Source of the DNA: JAUJOE01 sp038252945
GTDB lineage: Bacteria > Actinomycetota > Actinomycetes > Propionibacteriales > Nocardioidaceae
Length of the DNA: 64,000 nt
Direction: 5' to 3'
Assembly (NCBI GenBank): GCA_038252945.1
Contig: JBBSHN010000001.1
Span: 1 to 64,000 of the forward strand
Part shown: one piece after another, positions 17,175-26,078 of the stretch
Numbering within the stretch: position 1 is the stretch's first letter
Layout: each line of letters opens with the position of its first letter
Notes under the pieces: generated by a model
What the model was told of the DNA's origin: nothing
The model's input: only the letters and a program-made list of their open reading frames with translations
Database searches by the model: none
Made by a program: the position numbers and the translations under genes

Positions 17175-17624
17175 ACGCCAGGCCTCCTCATCCTTGGTGA
17201 ACTTCTGGACGTCCGCAGGGAGCTCCCCGGCGTTGAGCATGTCGATGGTCACGCGCTCGAACACCTCCCGAAGATTGGCGCGCGCAGCGATCCACACCAG
17301 TTGCAGCACCATCGCAGACTCGTTGTACTTCACCGCCTCCGGACGCAGCCCGTAGACGCTGACCAGCGGACCATCGACGGCCCTGATGATGTCTGCGACC
17401 GTGATCTCGTTCGCGTTGCGGGCCATCCGCCAGCCGCCACTTTGGCCGCGCACGCTGATGACGATGCCTGCTCGGCGCAAATCGGCCAGAATCGCCTGCA
17501 AAAAGCCGTGGGGTATGTCTTGCAGGCGGCCGATCTCCTCAGCCGAGATGGGAAGATCCCCCCGGTACGACGAGATCTCGATCAGAGCGCGCAGCGCGTA
17601 GTCAGACTTCGCCGAGACCCGCAT
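17166..17624 (-). CDS. Rrf2-family regulator without cluster cysteines
   Basis: This 152-residue winged-helix protein starts MRVSAKSDYALRALIEIS, with the recognition region ISAEEIGRLQDIPHGFLQAI and the wing VRGQSGGWRMAR. These match Rrf2 proteins such as IscR and NsrR. It contains no cysteine, so it cannot bind an iron-sulfur cluster in the known way and must sense something else or nothing. I used the ATG at 17624. It lies 25 bp after the PIG-L gene on the same strand and could be part of that operon. Confidence 0.9.
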   Translation of the reverse strand: MRVSAKSDYALRALIEISSYRGDLPISAEEIGRLQDIPHGFLQAILADLRRAGIVISVRGQSGGWRMARNANEITVADIIRAVDGPLVSVYGLRPEAVKYNESAMVLQLVWIAARANLREVFERVTIDMLNAGELPADVQKFTKDEEAWRSH

Positions 17625-17649
17625 GGCGCCATCTTGGCAGAAGCCCCAA

Positions 17650-18510
17650 TCAGGTGCCGGTGCCACGGCGGGCCCGGAGCGAGGCGAAGACGTCGGACTG
17701 CACAGCGCCCAGCGGGCGGCCAGGCTCGACGTACCATTCGCGTCCGAAAACGAGACCGAACAGCGGCGTAGGAAGCCTCAGCAGCGCATCAAGGACGCGC
17801 AACGTGCCCCCGCGGCGTTGGCTCGCGTGAGCCGCCATCGCTGAGCGCTTGGCTTCAAGATGCCGTCGTACCGAGATCCGGTGGGTGATCTGGGAACGAG
17901 GGGTGAAAACGTTCTCGGTGCCCAGAGGAGCGGAGCGCCCAAGCGCATGGCCCACCAGGCGGAGCACCGCCAGAGTCGCACGGAAGAGCTCTGAAGGCAC
18001 CGTTGCCTCCAACACGACAGGGGTGCCGGCCATTTCAGCCGCACGGGACCCGACGCGATGCACCTGAACGTGGTCGGGATGCCCATATCCACCGTTGCGG
18101 TCATAGCTGAGGAGAACGTCCGCGCCCTCCTGCGTGAGCACGGCGGCCAGCTTGGTCGCTGCCTCCTCGACCTCCACGGAAGCAAAGCCAGGGCCATGTG
18201 TGGGGTTCAGCGGTAGACCGGAGTCGGGATAACCCAGGCAGATCACACGCGCACAGCCCAACACGGCGGCGGAGGCCTTGAGCTCTGCGGAACGAACGCC
18301 CCCAAGCTCTTCGCCGAACCCGTCGCTGCTCCCGCGCAGCCCACGCTCGCCCAAGGTCGCCGCGACGACTACGACGCGATGGCCGTCAGCTGCGGCCTGC
18401 GCCAGAGTGCCCCCGGTCAACAGCGCCTCATCGTCGGGGTGGGCATGAAACGCCACCACGGTGTAGCGCCTCGCCGAGTCAGCGGTGCCTGGCGCTGAAG
18501 CCTCGGTCAC
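17650..18510 (-). CDS. PIG-L family N-acetylglucosaminyl deacetylase
   Basis: This 286-residue zinc deacetylase has the metal motif AFHAHPDDEALLTGG near the N-terminus and YGHPDHVQVHR later, supplying the second His pair. MshB and GlcNAc-PI deacetylases belong here. It starts with a GTG that overlaps the GT4 stop (GTGA), so the two are translationally coupled. The pair could make and deacetylate a GlcNAc-containing glycolipid or glycoside. It might be a mycothiol-type MshA/MshB pair, but the neighbouring flippase-like gene points rather to an envelope lipid. Confidence 0.88.
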   Translation of the reverse strand: MTEASAPGTADSARRYTVVAFHAHPDDEALLTGGTLAQAAADGHRVVVVAATLGERGLRGSSDGFGEELGGVRSAELKASAAVLGCARVICLGYPDSGLPLNPTHGPGFASVEVEEAATKLAAVLTQEGADVLLSYDRNGGYGHPDHVQVHRVGSRAAEMAGTPVVLEATVPSELFRATLAVLRLVGHALGRSAPLGTENVFTPRSQITHRISVRRHLEAKRSAMAAHASQRRGGTLRVLDALLRLPTPLFGLVFGREWYVEPGRPLGAVQSDVFASLRARRGTGT

Positions 18511-19592
18511 CTGCTGGCAGCGGCGGCTCGAGGCTCTGGAGCGCCGCATGCGGCGTAGGCGGCGTCATTGCAGTCCATTGCGTTTGCCCACGTCAGCGCG
18601 GAGGGAGTGGTGCGGTTGTGCTCGGAGATTCGGCGTCGCAGGTCATCATCCTCGATCAGCTGACGTAATCGCATCATCATGTGCACGTCGGATCGACACA
18701 AGAAGCCTTCGACGCCGTCCGCGATGAACTCCGACATTCCGCTTCCGGCGTGACCCACGACGGGAAGGCCGACGCAACGAGCCTCAAGAGCAGCCAGCCC
18801 GAACGACTCGAGCAGTGCCGGTGCCGCGTACAGGTCGGCGCCGGCCAAGGTGGCGAGGACGTCCGCCGTGCGGAGTCGTCCCGTGATGTGCACCTTGACG
18901 CTCTGCTTCCGGCGGGCCATGCGAGATTCGACGCTGACCCGCAATGGTCCGTCCCCGACGATGACGAGCTCGACCGGTACCTTCGCATGTTTGGCCAGTG
19001 CTTCGACCGTCCGCAAGAGCTGATGCGGCCGCTTACGGCGGGCGATCCGCATGGTGCTCACGATCCGCAGCGGGCCGTCACGACCTTCTCGAGGCTCCGG
19101 GCGGGGCGTGACGTCGACCGCGTTCGGGACTACCCGTACGTGGGATCGACCCGGCAGCCGGGTTGCAACATGCTGAGCAGCCGCCGCGCTGACCGCCGTC
19201 CACACCACCGGCGCGGCGCGCAGCCCCGAGAGAACTGCCGCGGCGGTCGGGATGGGCCCCATCGCGTTCCAGAACGAGTGCACTGTCACGACCGTCGGCA
19301 CCCCACCACGCGCCGCACGGCCGGCGAACGGGGCCGAGAACGGGGAGACCACAGAAACGTGCGCATGCACCACATCGAAACTGGAAAACCCGGCCCACCA
19401 GGCGTCCAGCCACGACCTCGCTCGTCGTACCTCGACATCCCCGCCGTCGGACGGGTACGACGCGGCTGATGTGCAGGTCAGCACAGTGACATCATCGCCG
19501 CGCGCGGCTTGGCGGGTCGCGAGTGCAGCCACGTGACTTTCGATGCCGCCCAGAACAGGCTCGTAGGAGTCGGTGACGTGCAGGATCCTCAC
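18507..19592 (-). CDS. GT4 family glycosyltransferase
   Basis: This 361-residue GT-B enzyme starts VRILHVTDSYEPVLGGIESH, the usual glycine-rich acceptor-side loop. It carries a sugar-nucleotide site of the E-x7-E type in ESFGLAALEARCVGLPVVG. HSFWNAMGP and VVPNAVDV are typical middle elements. The GTG start overlaps the flippase-like stop by 4 bp. It probably adds one sugar to a lipid or glycan precursor later deacetylated by the coupled PIG-L enzyme. Confidence 0.9.
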   Translation of the reverse strand: MRILHVTDSYEPVLGGIESHVAALATRQAARGDDVTVLTCTSAASYPSDGGDVEVRRARSWLDAWWAGFSSFDVVHAHVSVVSPFSAPFAGRAARGGVPTVVTVHSFWNAMGPIPTAAAVLSGLRAAPVVWTAVSAAAAQHVATRLPGRSHVRVVPNAVDVTPRPEPREGRDGPLRIVSTMRIARRKRPHQLLRTVEALAKHAKVPVELVIVGDGPLRVSVESRMARRKQSVKVHITGRLRTADVLATLAGADLYAAPALLESFGLAALEARCVGLPVVGHAGSGMSEFIADGVEGFLCRSDVHMMMRLRQLIEDDDLRRRISEHNRTTPSALTWANAMDCNDAAYAACGAPEPRAAAASR

Positions 19593-20587
19593 ACAGGCAC
19601 CTGGCTGGCACGGCGTGCAGCCGAAGCTCGCTGCATCCACATCCAGCCGCCAAGCAGTGCGCCCCCAATCGGTACGTCGAGCGCGACTAGCACGACCCGG
19701 TACAAGAGCACTCCAGCTACCACGCCGACTGGGTTGAGACCGGCGGCAACGAGCCACGCGATCGCGCCCAATTCCGCAACGCCTGTGCCCCCCGGAGTGA
19801 TGGGAATGACCGTCCCGAGCCGCTCGATGGCCGCGGCCGTCAAAATCACGGAAACTGGCGGGTCGATGCCCACCGAGCGCAGCGCAAAGTACAGCAGGAT
19901 CACGTGCGCAGCGACGTACCCGACACTCGCCGGAAGCAAGCGCAACCAGTGCTGCACGAGAATCCCGTGAATTCTGCCCCCGGAGTCACGCACATAGCCG
20001 GAGACGAAGAGGCGCCATCGGCTCCCGGCGACGTGTGCCCCGGAGTTGGACCGCGCCGCCACCGCAACGAGCACCAGCCCCCCGCACATAGCCACGGCAC
20101 ACGCGATGCTCGCCGCCCACAGTAGAGCCGGTACGTGCAGCGAGAGCGACGTGAGCGTTGCGACTGCTACCACAGGCAGCAGCAGCTTCGTCAGCACGTC
20201 CAGGGAGTTGGTCAACACGCAGAACGCAACGAAGGCAGGGTCGGAGTGCCCCCAGGAGCGGACCATCTTCCAGTTCAAGGCCGTGGCGGCTGCTCCGCCC
20301 AGAGGTACGACGTTCGCCACGGCACTGCCACTCAGGTTGAGCAGCAGCCCACGTCGTACGCCAAGGCCGGGAAGAGCGGCCGAGAGCACCAGCGAGTAGA
20401 TGCACAGGCTGCCGAGCCAGATCACCGCGAGGAGCGCCAGATGCCAGAAGTCGACGGCGCCGATCACCGCCGCGACCTGGCCCCACCCGACGCCGGCGAT
20501 GCCGTGGGTGGCTGTCCATAGACCGGCGGCGGCGACGCTGACAGCAAGCGCGGTCTTCCACGCGTACGTCCTCACGCGAGACGCCAT
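19589..20587 (-). CDS. YbhN/UPF0104-like membrane protein (flippase-like)
   Basis: This 332-residue protein has about 8 membrane helices and the family blocks NLSGSAVANVVPLGGAAATA and TVIPITPGGTGVAELGAIAW. Relatives include the C-terminal-less MprF flippase-like proteins and AglD-like proteins. The ATG at 20587 follows a GAAAGG site at good spacing. It is the first gene of the flippase-GT4-PIG-L operon and may move or anchor the glycolipid product. Confidence 0.82.
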   Translation of the reverse strand: MASRVRTYAWKTALAVSVAAAGLWTATHGIAGVGWGQVAAVIGAVDFWHLALLAVIWLGSLCIYSLVLSAALPGLGVRRGLLLNLSGSAVANVVPLGGAAATALNWKMVRSWGHSDPAFVAFCVLTNSLDVLTKLLLPVVAVATLTSLSLHVPALLWAASIACAVAMCGGLVLVAVAARSNSGAHVAGSRWRLFVSGYVRDSGGRIHGILVQHWLRLLPASVGYVAAHVILLYFALRSVGIDPPVSVILTAAAIERLGTVIPITPGGTGVAELGAIAWLVAAGLNPVGVVAGVLLYRVVLVALDVPIGGALLGGWMWMQRASAARRASQVPV

Positions 20588-20736
20588 ACCCGTGCCTTTC
20601 GACGGCGGCTTTCGCCGAGGTTCCACTACTCAGCCGGAGGTCTATCCGCCGACTCTAGAATGCACGGTCAATCTGAGAACAGAATGAAGACGCCCGGGAA
20701 GCGCATCGAACGCTGATGGCTGCATAAGTTGCGAAC

Positions 20737-20946
20737 TCAATACCTGTCGTACCGCTGATCTTGTACGGCGCTTGACGACCGGTTGCGTTGGGCGTTGATT
20801 GCGAAGGACAAGACGATCGCGAGGACGCCTCCGATCAGCAGGATCCATCCGAGTGCGTTGTCGTCGATGAACGCCAGATTGGGGTTGACCGCCCAGATCA
20901 ATGCCGCACCGATCATGATGAGCACTATCCCGAGTCCGATGTACAT
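20737..20946 (-). CDS. Small two-helix membrane protein, DUF6458-like
   Basis: This is a 69-residue protein with TM1 (YIGLGIVLIMIGAALIWAV) and TM2 (GWILLIGGVLAIVLSFAI) separated by a short acidic loop FIDDNAL, and a basic tail. This layout fits the actinobacterial DUF6458 proteins. A GGAG site precedes the ATG. Its function is unknown. It is a single-gene unit between PaaN and the flippase-like gene, both on the same strand. Confidence 0.82.
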   Translation of the reverse strand: MYIGLGIVLIMIGAALIWAVNPNLAFIDDNALGWILLIGGVLAIVLSFAINAQRNRSSSAVQDQRYDRY

Positions 20947-21026
20947 CGCATCTCCTTCGCGGGCCTTAGCTCCAATCTAGCCCCCATGCTCCGCTCTTTC
21001 CCGACTTGTCGGATTCTGCGCGGCGG

Positions 21027-22706
21027 TCAGATGTGGCGGCGGGACTGCACGAAGCGGAAGCGGCTGGCAACGTAAGCCCCGTCGGTGTACGTCGAGTTGG
21101 CCGCAGGGTTCGCGCCGGTGCCATGGAAGTCACTGAAGGCGGCGGACTGGTTGACATACACCTGGCCGGTCAGGTTCTCGCTGAGCGAAACGCCGGCATC
21201 GATGGAAGCCGCGCGCATCGAAGCAAGAACGTTGGCATCGGTGCTGTAGACAGACGCCGTCATTGCTCCGTGCTCGATCACCGTGCGGCGGAAGACCTCG
21301 ATGGACTCCTTCGTCGAGGACGTACGGATGAGGTAGCTCACCGGGCCAAACCACTCTCGCTCGTACGCCTCCACGTCGCTTACCTCAAGCAGTGCGACGG
21401 CAGGGGTGCGGACGATCGCATCGGCGTACGTCGGATGCCGCACTTCGCGTGACTCGATCACCACCGAACCACCAACGCTGCCGACCTTCGACAGACGCCG
21501 GAGCACGCTGTCGTTGACGACTCCGCCGAGCAATTCGACGGCACGAGCGTCGTCGCCGACGAGCTTGTCGAACGCCTTCGCCAGTCCGACCGCGACATCG
21601 TCGACGGACTTGTGGCCCTCGTCGGTGTCGATCCCAGCGTCCGGAAGGTACAGGTTCTGGGGCGCCGTACACATCTGGCCGCTGTAGAGCGCCAGTGAGA
21701 ACGCGAGGTTGGAGCACATGCCTTTGAACGAGTCCGTGGAGTCGATCACAACGGTGTTGACGCCGGCCTTCTCAGTGAAGACCACCGCCTGGGTCGCATG
21801 CTGTTCCAGCCACTCGCCGAAGGCGTTCGAGCCGGTGAAGTCGACGAGCTTGATCTCAGGCCGGACTGCAAGCACGGCCGCGAGCCCGTCGGCGGGGTCT
21901 TCGGCCGCCAGCGTGACGAGGTTGGGGTCGAACCCGCATTCGCTGAGCACCTCCTGACACACCTGCGCCGTGATGGCCAGTGGCAGCACCGCGCGGGGGT
22001 GCGGCTTGATGATCACCGGGTTGCCGGTGACGAGCGAGGCGAAGACACCAGGCCAGGTGTTCCACGTCGGGAAGGTGTTGCACCCGATCGACATTGCGAC
22101 GCCACGAGGCACCACGGTGTAGGTCTTCTCCAACCGAAGCGGGGTGTCGCGACCCGGCTTCTCCCACACAGCCGTGCGCGGCACCCGCGACATCTCCTCG
22201 TAGGCGTACGCGATGGCTTCGAGCGCGCGGTCCAGCGCATGCGTTCCTCCCGCCTGGAACGCCATGACGAAGGCCTGGCCCGAGGTGTGCATGACCGCGT
22301 TGGCCAGCTCGAAGACCCGTCGATGCAGCCGGGCCAAGATGTCCAACCCGACCCCGACTCGCCCGTCGATGCCCGCATCCCGCCAGTCGCCGAGACCTGC
22401 CCGAGCAGCCTCGAGCAGAGCGGGTACGCCACCTCGTGTCACCCGTGGATAGCTCACCTCGAGGTCGAAGCCGTACGGCGACTTCTCTGAGGCGATGGCA
22501 CCGTCGGAGCCCGGCGTGGAGATCGGAAACTGGTGGCCGAGCCACTGGTCGAAGGCGGCCTTGCCCTCGTCGGCGGCCCCTTCGCCGTACCGCCGAGGGC
22601 TTGGCGACTCCGGAAAAGCGCTGTAGTACTCCCGCGTTCTGATCGCCCGTACGGCGTCGTCGAGCATGGAGCGGTGATGCGAGAGGAGCTCTTTTGCGCG
22701 CGACAT
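21027..22706 (-). CDS. paaN: Phenylacetate degradation protein PaaN (aldehyde dehydrogenase type)
   Basis: This 559-residue protein has an aldehyde dehydrogenase fold: NTFPTWNTWPGVFASLVTGN, the catalytic Glu region VVFTEKAGVNTVVID and the catalytic Cys region YSGQMCTAPQNLYLP. There is no C-terminal MaoC hydratase domain, unlike the PaaZ bifunctional form, so it matches the PaaN_2-type family. It is expected to act on the ring-opened semialdehyde of the phenylacetyl-CoA pathway. The ATG at 22706 follows GGAG. It is divergent from a GNAT-paaI-paaK unit. The epoxidase genes paaABCDE are not in the window. Confidence 0.9.
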   Translation of the reverse strand: MSRAKELLSHHRSMLDDAVRAIRTREYYSAFPESPSPRRYGEGAADEGKAAFDQWLGHQFPISTPGSDGAIASEKSPYGFDLEVSYPRVTRGGVPALLEAARAGLGDWRDAGIDGRVGVGLDILARLHRRVFELANAVMHTSGQAFVMAFQAGGTHALDRALEAIAYAYEEMSRVPRTAVWEKPGRDTPLRLEKTYTVVPRGVAMSIGCNTFPTWNTWPGVFASLVTGNPVIIKPHPRAVLPLAITAQVCQEVLSECGFDPNLVTLAAEDPADGLAAVLAVRPEIKLVDFTGSNAFGEWLEQHATQAVVFTEKAGVNTVVIDSTDSFKGMCSNLAFSLALYSGQMCTAPQNLYLPDAGIDTDEGHKSVDDVAVGLAKAFDKLVGDDARAVELLGGVVNDSVLRRLSKVGSVGGSVVIESREVRHPTYADAIVRTPAVALLEVSDVEAYEREWFGPVSYLIRTSSTKESIEVFRRTVIEHGAMTASVYSTDANVLASMRAASIDAGVSLSENLTGQVYVNQSAAFSDFHGTGANPAANSTYTDGAYVASRFRFVQSRRHI

Positions 22707-22785
22707 GGCAGCTCCCGAACAAGAGGAAAGACACGGGTCAGGTGCTCTCATTGTGTCACCCGAGGGCACATGACAAAGTGCTCGC

Positions 22786-23262
22786 GTGAGCATCCGCGCC
22801 ATGACGCCGGCGGACGACGACCGGGTGCTCGAGCTCAACGAGGAGTCAGTCAAGGCGCTGAGCCCGCTCGATCTCGCCGGCGTGGACTGGCACCGGCGCA
22901 ACGCCGCCGCTGCTGTGGTCTGGGAGTTCGATGGGGAGTTGGTGGCGTTCTCGTTCGCCTTCGCGCCAGGGTCGCCGTACCAGTCGATCAATTACCGCTG
23001 GCACGCTGACTTCTTCGCCGACTTCCTCTACCTCGACCGGATCGCTGTCAGCTCCCGGAGGCGGCGCCACGGCATCGGGTCCGCGCTTTACAACGCCTTG
23101 GAGGGGGAGGCTGCGGTGCACGGCCGCATGGTCTGCGAGGTGTACTGCGACCCCGCGAACGAGGAGTCGCTGGCCTTCCACGAGCGGCGCGGCTACCGCC
23201 CGGTGGGGTGGCTGCAGCAGACAACCGGCGGCGAGGCTGTCATGTTGGAGAAACCGCTGTGA
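22786..23262 (+). CDS. GNAT family N-acetyltransferase
   Basis: This 158-residue protein has the GNAT acetyl-CoA loop in YLDRIAVSSRRRRHGIGSAL (motif A) and CDPANEESLAFHERRGYRPVG (motif B). It begins at a GTG and overlaps the paaI start by 4 bp (GTGA), so it belongs to the paa unit. The substrate is unknown. Acetyltransferases appear next to paaI/paaK in some actinobacteria, but a pathway role is not established. Confidence 0.88.
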   Translation: MSIRAMTPADDDRVLELNEESVKALSPLDLAGVDWHRRNAAAAVVWEFDGELVAFSFAFAPGSPYQSINYRWHADFFADFLYLDRIAVSSRRRRHGIGSALYNALEGEAAVHGRMVCEVYCDPANEESLAFHERRGYRPVGWLQQTTGGEAVMLEKPL

Positions 23263-23759
23263 TCCCGGATGCGGCCGAAACCACCGAGCCGCACGCTGGA
23301 CCGGTGAACTCCGAGTCCGCTTCCGCAAGAGACGCCGCCGCCGCGGAGGTACTGGCACGTCGGTGTGCGGAGGCGATGTGGGCGGACGACCAAGCCTCGC
23401 AGCAGCTGGGCATGCGCCTGGAGGCAGTCAGTCCCGGTCGCGCGACTCTTTCGATGCGCGTGCGACCGAACATGGCGAACGGGCACGGCATCGCACATGG
23501 TGGCTTCATCTTCGCGCTAGCCGACTCCGCTTTCGCGTTCGCCTGCAACAGCTACAACGAACGCACGGTGGCACAGGCGTGCGACATCGTGTTCGTTGCA
23601 GCGGTCGCCGAGGGAGATGAGTTGTTTGCCGAAGCGGTCGAGCGGCATCGCTTCGGCCGCAACGGGATCTTCGACGTACGAGTCACGCGCGGAAGCGACG
23701 TGGTCGCCGAGTTCCGAGGGCGCAGCCGCAGCGTCGGTGGCGCGCTTGTCTCGGCCTGA
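23259..23759 (+). CDS. paaI: PaaI-type hotdog thioesterase
   Basis: This protein of about 166 residues has the hotdog core NMANGHGIAHGGFIFALADSA: the HGG segment and the following acidic Asp are the catalytic features of PaaI. It hydrolyses stalled hydroxyphenylacetyl-CoA-type thioesters and protects the CoA pool. The GTG at 23259 overlaps the GNAT stop; GTG at 23304 is an alternative that would shorten the variable N-terminus. The stop is directly followed by the paaK start. Confidence 0.9.
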   Translation: MIPDAAETTEPHAGPVNSESASARDAAAAEVLARRCAEAMWADDQASQQLGMRLEAVSPGRATLSMRVRPNMANGHGIAHGGFIFALADSAFAFACNSYNERTVAQACDIVFVAAVAEGDELFAEAVERHRFGRNGIFDVRVTRGSDVVAEFRGRSRSVGGALVSA

Positions 23760-25097
23760 GTGAAGGAGCAAGGGCGGTTGCGGCAGCTCAGCACCCCCAC
23801 CGACGAGCGGGACGACGGCGAACGGCTCGAGCCCGAAGAGTTGCAGGCTCTGCAACTGGACCGCTTGCGCACGACACTGCAGCACGCCTACACGGCCGTC
23901 CCCCACTACCAGGCTAAGTTCGACGCGGCCGGGATCTCACCCGCGGATCTGACCGCGCTTGCGGACCTCTCGGATTTCCCGTTCACGACGAAAGCGGACC
24001 TCCGCGACACCTACCCCTTCGGAATGTTGGCCGTTCCGCGTGAGCAGCTGAGCCGAGTTCACGCCTCGAGTGGTACGACGGGCAGGCCGACCGTGGTCGG
24101 CTACACGCGGCGCGATCTCGACGTCTGGGCCGGCCTCATGGCGAGGTCGATTCGAGCTGCGGGTGGCCGCGCTGGCGACCTGGTGCACGTCGCCTACGGC
24201 TATGGGCTATTCACTGGAGGGCTGGGCGCACACTATGGAGCCGAGCGTCTCGGTTGCACCGTTGTACCGGTCAGCGGTGGCATGACCGATCGGCAGGTCC
24301 AGCTGATCGCCGACTTTCGACCGCGGATCATCATGGTGACCCCTTCATACTTCTTGTGCATCGTCGACGAGATGGAGCGCCGAGGTCTGGACCCGGCCGC
24401 CTCCTCGCTTGAGATCGGAATTCTTGGCGCCGAGCCGTGGACCGACGACATGCGTCGGGAGATGGAAGGCCGCTGCGACCTCCATGCCGTGGACATCTAC
24501 GGACTCAGTGAGGTCATGGGTCCCGGGATCGCGCAGGAATGCGTGGAGACCAAGGACGGGCTGCACGTCTGGGAGGACCACTTCTACCCGGAGATCGTGG
24601 ATCCGGTGACCGGCGACGTGCTGCCGGACGGCGAGGAGGGGGAGTTGGTGTTTACATCCCTCACCAAAGAGGCCCTTCCGGTCGTCCGCTACCGCACCGG
24701 CGACCTGACCCGGCTGCTTCCGGGTACGGCGCGGCCAGCGTTCCGTCGGATGCAGAAGGTGGTCGGGCGGACCGACGACATGATGATCGTGCGCGGAGTG
24801 AACGTCTTTCCCACGCAGATCGAGGAGCAGCTGCTCAGGGTCGATGGGCTCGCGCCCCACTACGTGTGCGTCCTCACGCGACCGGGCAGGCTCGACGAGC
24901 TGCTGGTGCGCGTCGAGTCGAAATCGACTGCACTCTCACCGGACAGCAAGAATGACCTGGCCAGGACACTCCGGGGCCTGGTCAAGGCCACGGTCGGAGT
25001 GACCGTTCAGGTAGAGGTGCTTGGTCCCGGCACGATCGAGCGGTCGCTCGGCAAGGCGAAGCGGATCGAGGACCAGCGCGGCCTGTCCCAACATTGA
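23760..25097 (+). CDS. paaK: Phenylacetate-CoA ligase
   Basis: This 445-residue adenylate-forming ligase has the P-loop SSGTTGRPTVVGYT, the acyl-adenylate region YGLSEVMGPG, RYRTGDLTRL and the C-terminal domain hinge GRTDDMMIVRGVNVFPTQIE. All are typical of PaaK. It activates phenylacetate with ATP and CoA, the entry step of the pathway. The GTG start abuts the paaI stop with no gap. Confidence 0.94.
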   Translation: MKEQGRLRQLSTPTDERDDGERLEPEELQALQLDRLRTTLQHAYTAVPHYQAKFDAAGISPADLTALADLSDFPFTTKADLRDTYPFGMLAVPREQLSRVHASSGTTGRPTVVGYTRRDLDVWAGLMARSIRAAGGRAGDLVHVAYGYGLFTGGLGAHYGAERLGCTVVPVSGGMTDRQVQLIADFRPRIIMVTPSYFLCIVDEMERRGLDPAASSLEIGILGAEPWTDDMRREMEGRCDLHAVDIYGLSEVMGPGIAQECVETKDGLHVWEDHFYPEIVDPVTGDVLPDGEEGELVFTSLTKEALPVVRYRTGDLTRLLPGTARPAFRRMQKVVGRTDDMMIVRGVNVFPTQIEEQLLRVDGLAPHYVCVLTRPGRLDELLVRVESKSTALSPDSKNDLARTLRGLVKATVGVTVQVEVLGPGTIERSLGKAKRIEDQRGLSQH

Positions 25098-25156
25098 CAG
25101 CCGCTGACTTGGCTGCGACTCGTTGCGCGGTCCTGGTCTCGACATACCTGTCTCGG

Positions 25157-25216
25157 CGAGACGTCAAATGCGGGCCGACACACCGTCAGACTCGGGCCAT
25201 TCGTGGCGTGTCGGCG
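25157..25216. repeat. 60-bp palindromic repeat, copy A
   Basis: This 60-bp element begins CGAGACGTCAA and ends GTGGCGTGTCGGCG. Its stem pairs GCCGACAC (25174-25181) with GTGTCGGC (25208-25215). A second copy of the same length lies at 41420-41479, with 45 of 60 positions identical. This copy contains the stop codon and last codons of the ECF S-component gene. It also lies between two convergent genes, so it may act as a terminator-like hairpin. Confidence 0.75.
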
Positions 25217-26078
25217 AGAACGTGGGGCGGGAACCAAAGGAGGCGCGGCGGGCCGCTCGGCGCAGCGTCGCGAGCACCGCCGGTCCGAGGACGACGATCG
25301 CGACGGCGTTCGTGATCGCCCGCCCTGTGTCCCACCCCAGCGTCGACGTCGTCACTGTGAAGAGCAGGAACCGTTTAATGTTCTCCAAAGTCGGGCCGCC
25401 TGGTACGAACGACAGATCGGTTCCCGAGCCGACAGCGAACGGCCAGAACCACAGCGTCATGAGGAGGCCGAACACATAGGCAGCCACGACGCCGTACGTC
25501 GCCAGCATCGCTATCTCGGTCCGGCCGCTCACCCGTCGCGGGAGCAGCCCCGCGCCGAGACCGATCCAGGCCGAGGCCATCATTTGAAACGGCAGCCAGG
25601 GGCCGACGCCTGCCGTGAGCAGCGCCGAGGCGAAGAGTGACGTGCAGCCAAGCACGAACCCGAAGCCTGGCCCGAAGACGCGACCAGCCAATACGAGCAG
25701 GAAGAAGACTGTCTCTATGCCCGCGAGACCAGCGCCCAGCGGACGAACCGCGGCGTTGACGGCCGACAGCACGCCGAGCATCGCCAGAGCCTTTGCGTCC
25801 ATACCGCCTTCGGCGATCGACGCCAAGACCACAGCCACGACGAAAGGCAGCACGAGCACGAAGAGCAGCGGCGCGTCGGAGACGTGACCCAGGTCCGTCG
25901 CTGGCACGCGGGTAAATAACGGCCAGCAGAACATCAGCACGCCGATCAGGGATGCCAGCGTCAACAGCACCGCGGTACGGCGCCCGACGTGCACCGCTGG
26001 AGTGGCAGCCGGTGGCGGTCGCTGCTGCTCGCTTCGATGAGGCGGAGCGGCTGCTGACAGCACAGGGTATTCAGCCAT
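25164..26078 (-). CDS. ECF transporter S component, predicted cobalamin/corrinoid-specific
   Basis: This is a 304-residue protein with six to seven membrane helices. VNAAVRPLGAGLAGIETVFF and GRVFGPGFGFVLGCTSLFAS resemble the conserved core of ECF substrate-binding subunits. It is the last gene of the B12-riboswitch operon and overlaps the ATPase stop (TGATG, or GTGA if the GTG at 26081 is used). The substrate assignment to cobalamin or a precursor rests on the riboswitch, not on residues. The last 17 or so residues are encoded inside repeat copy A and are probably not native to the family. Confidence 0.87.
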   Translation of the reverse strand: MAEYPVLSAAAPPHRSEQQRPPPAATPAVHVGRRTAVLLTLASLIGVLMFCWPLFTRVPATDLGHVSDAPLLFVLVLPFVVAVVLASIAEGGMDAKALAMLGVLSAVNAAVRPLGAGLAGIETVFFLLVLAGRVFGPGFGFVLGCTSLFASALLTAGVGPWLPFQMMASAWIGLGAGLLPRRVSGRTEIAMLATYGVVAAYVFGLLMTLWFWPFAVGSGTDLSFVPGGPTLENIKRFLLFTVTTSTLGWDTGRAITNAVAIVVLGPAVLATLRRAARRASFGSRPTFSPTRHEWPESDGVSARI

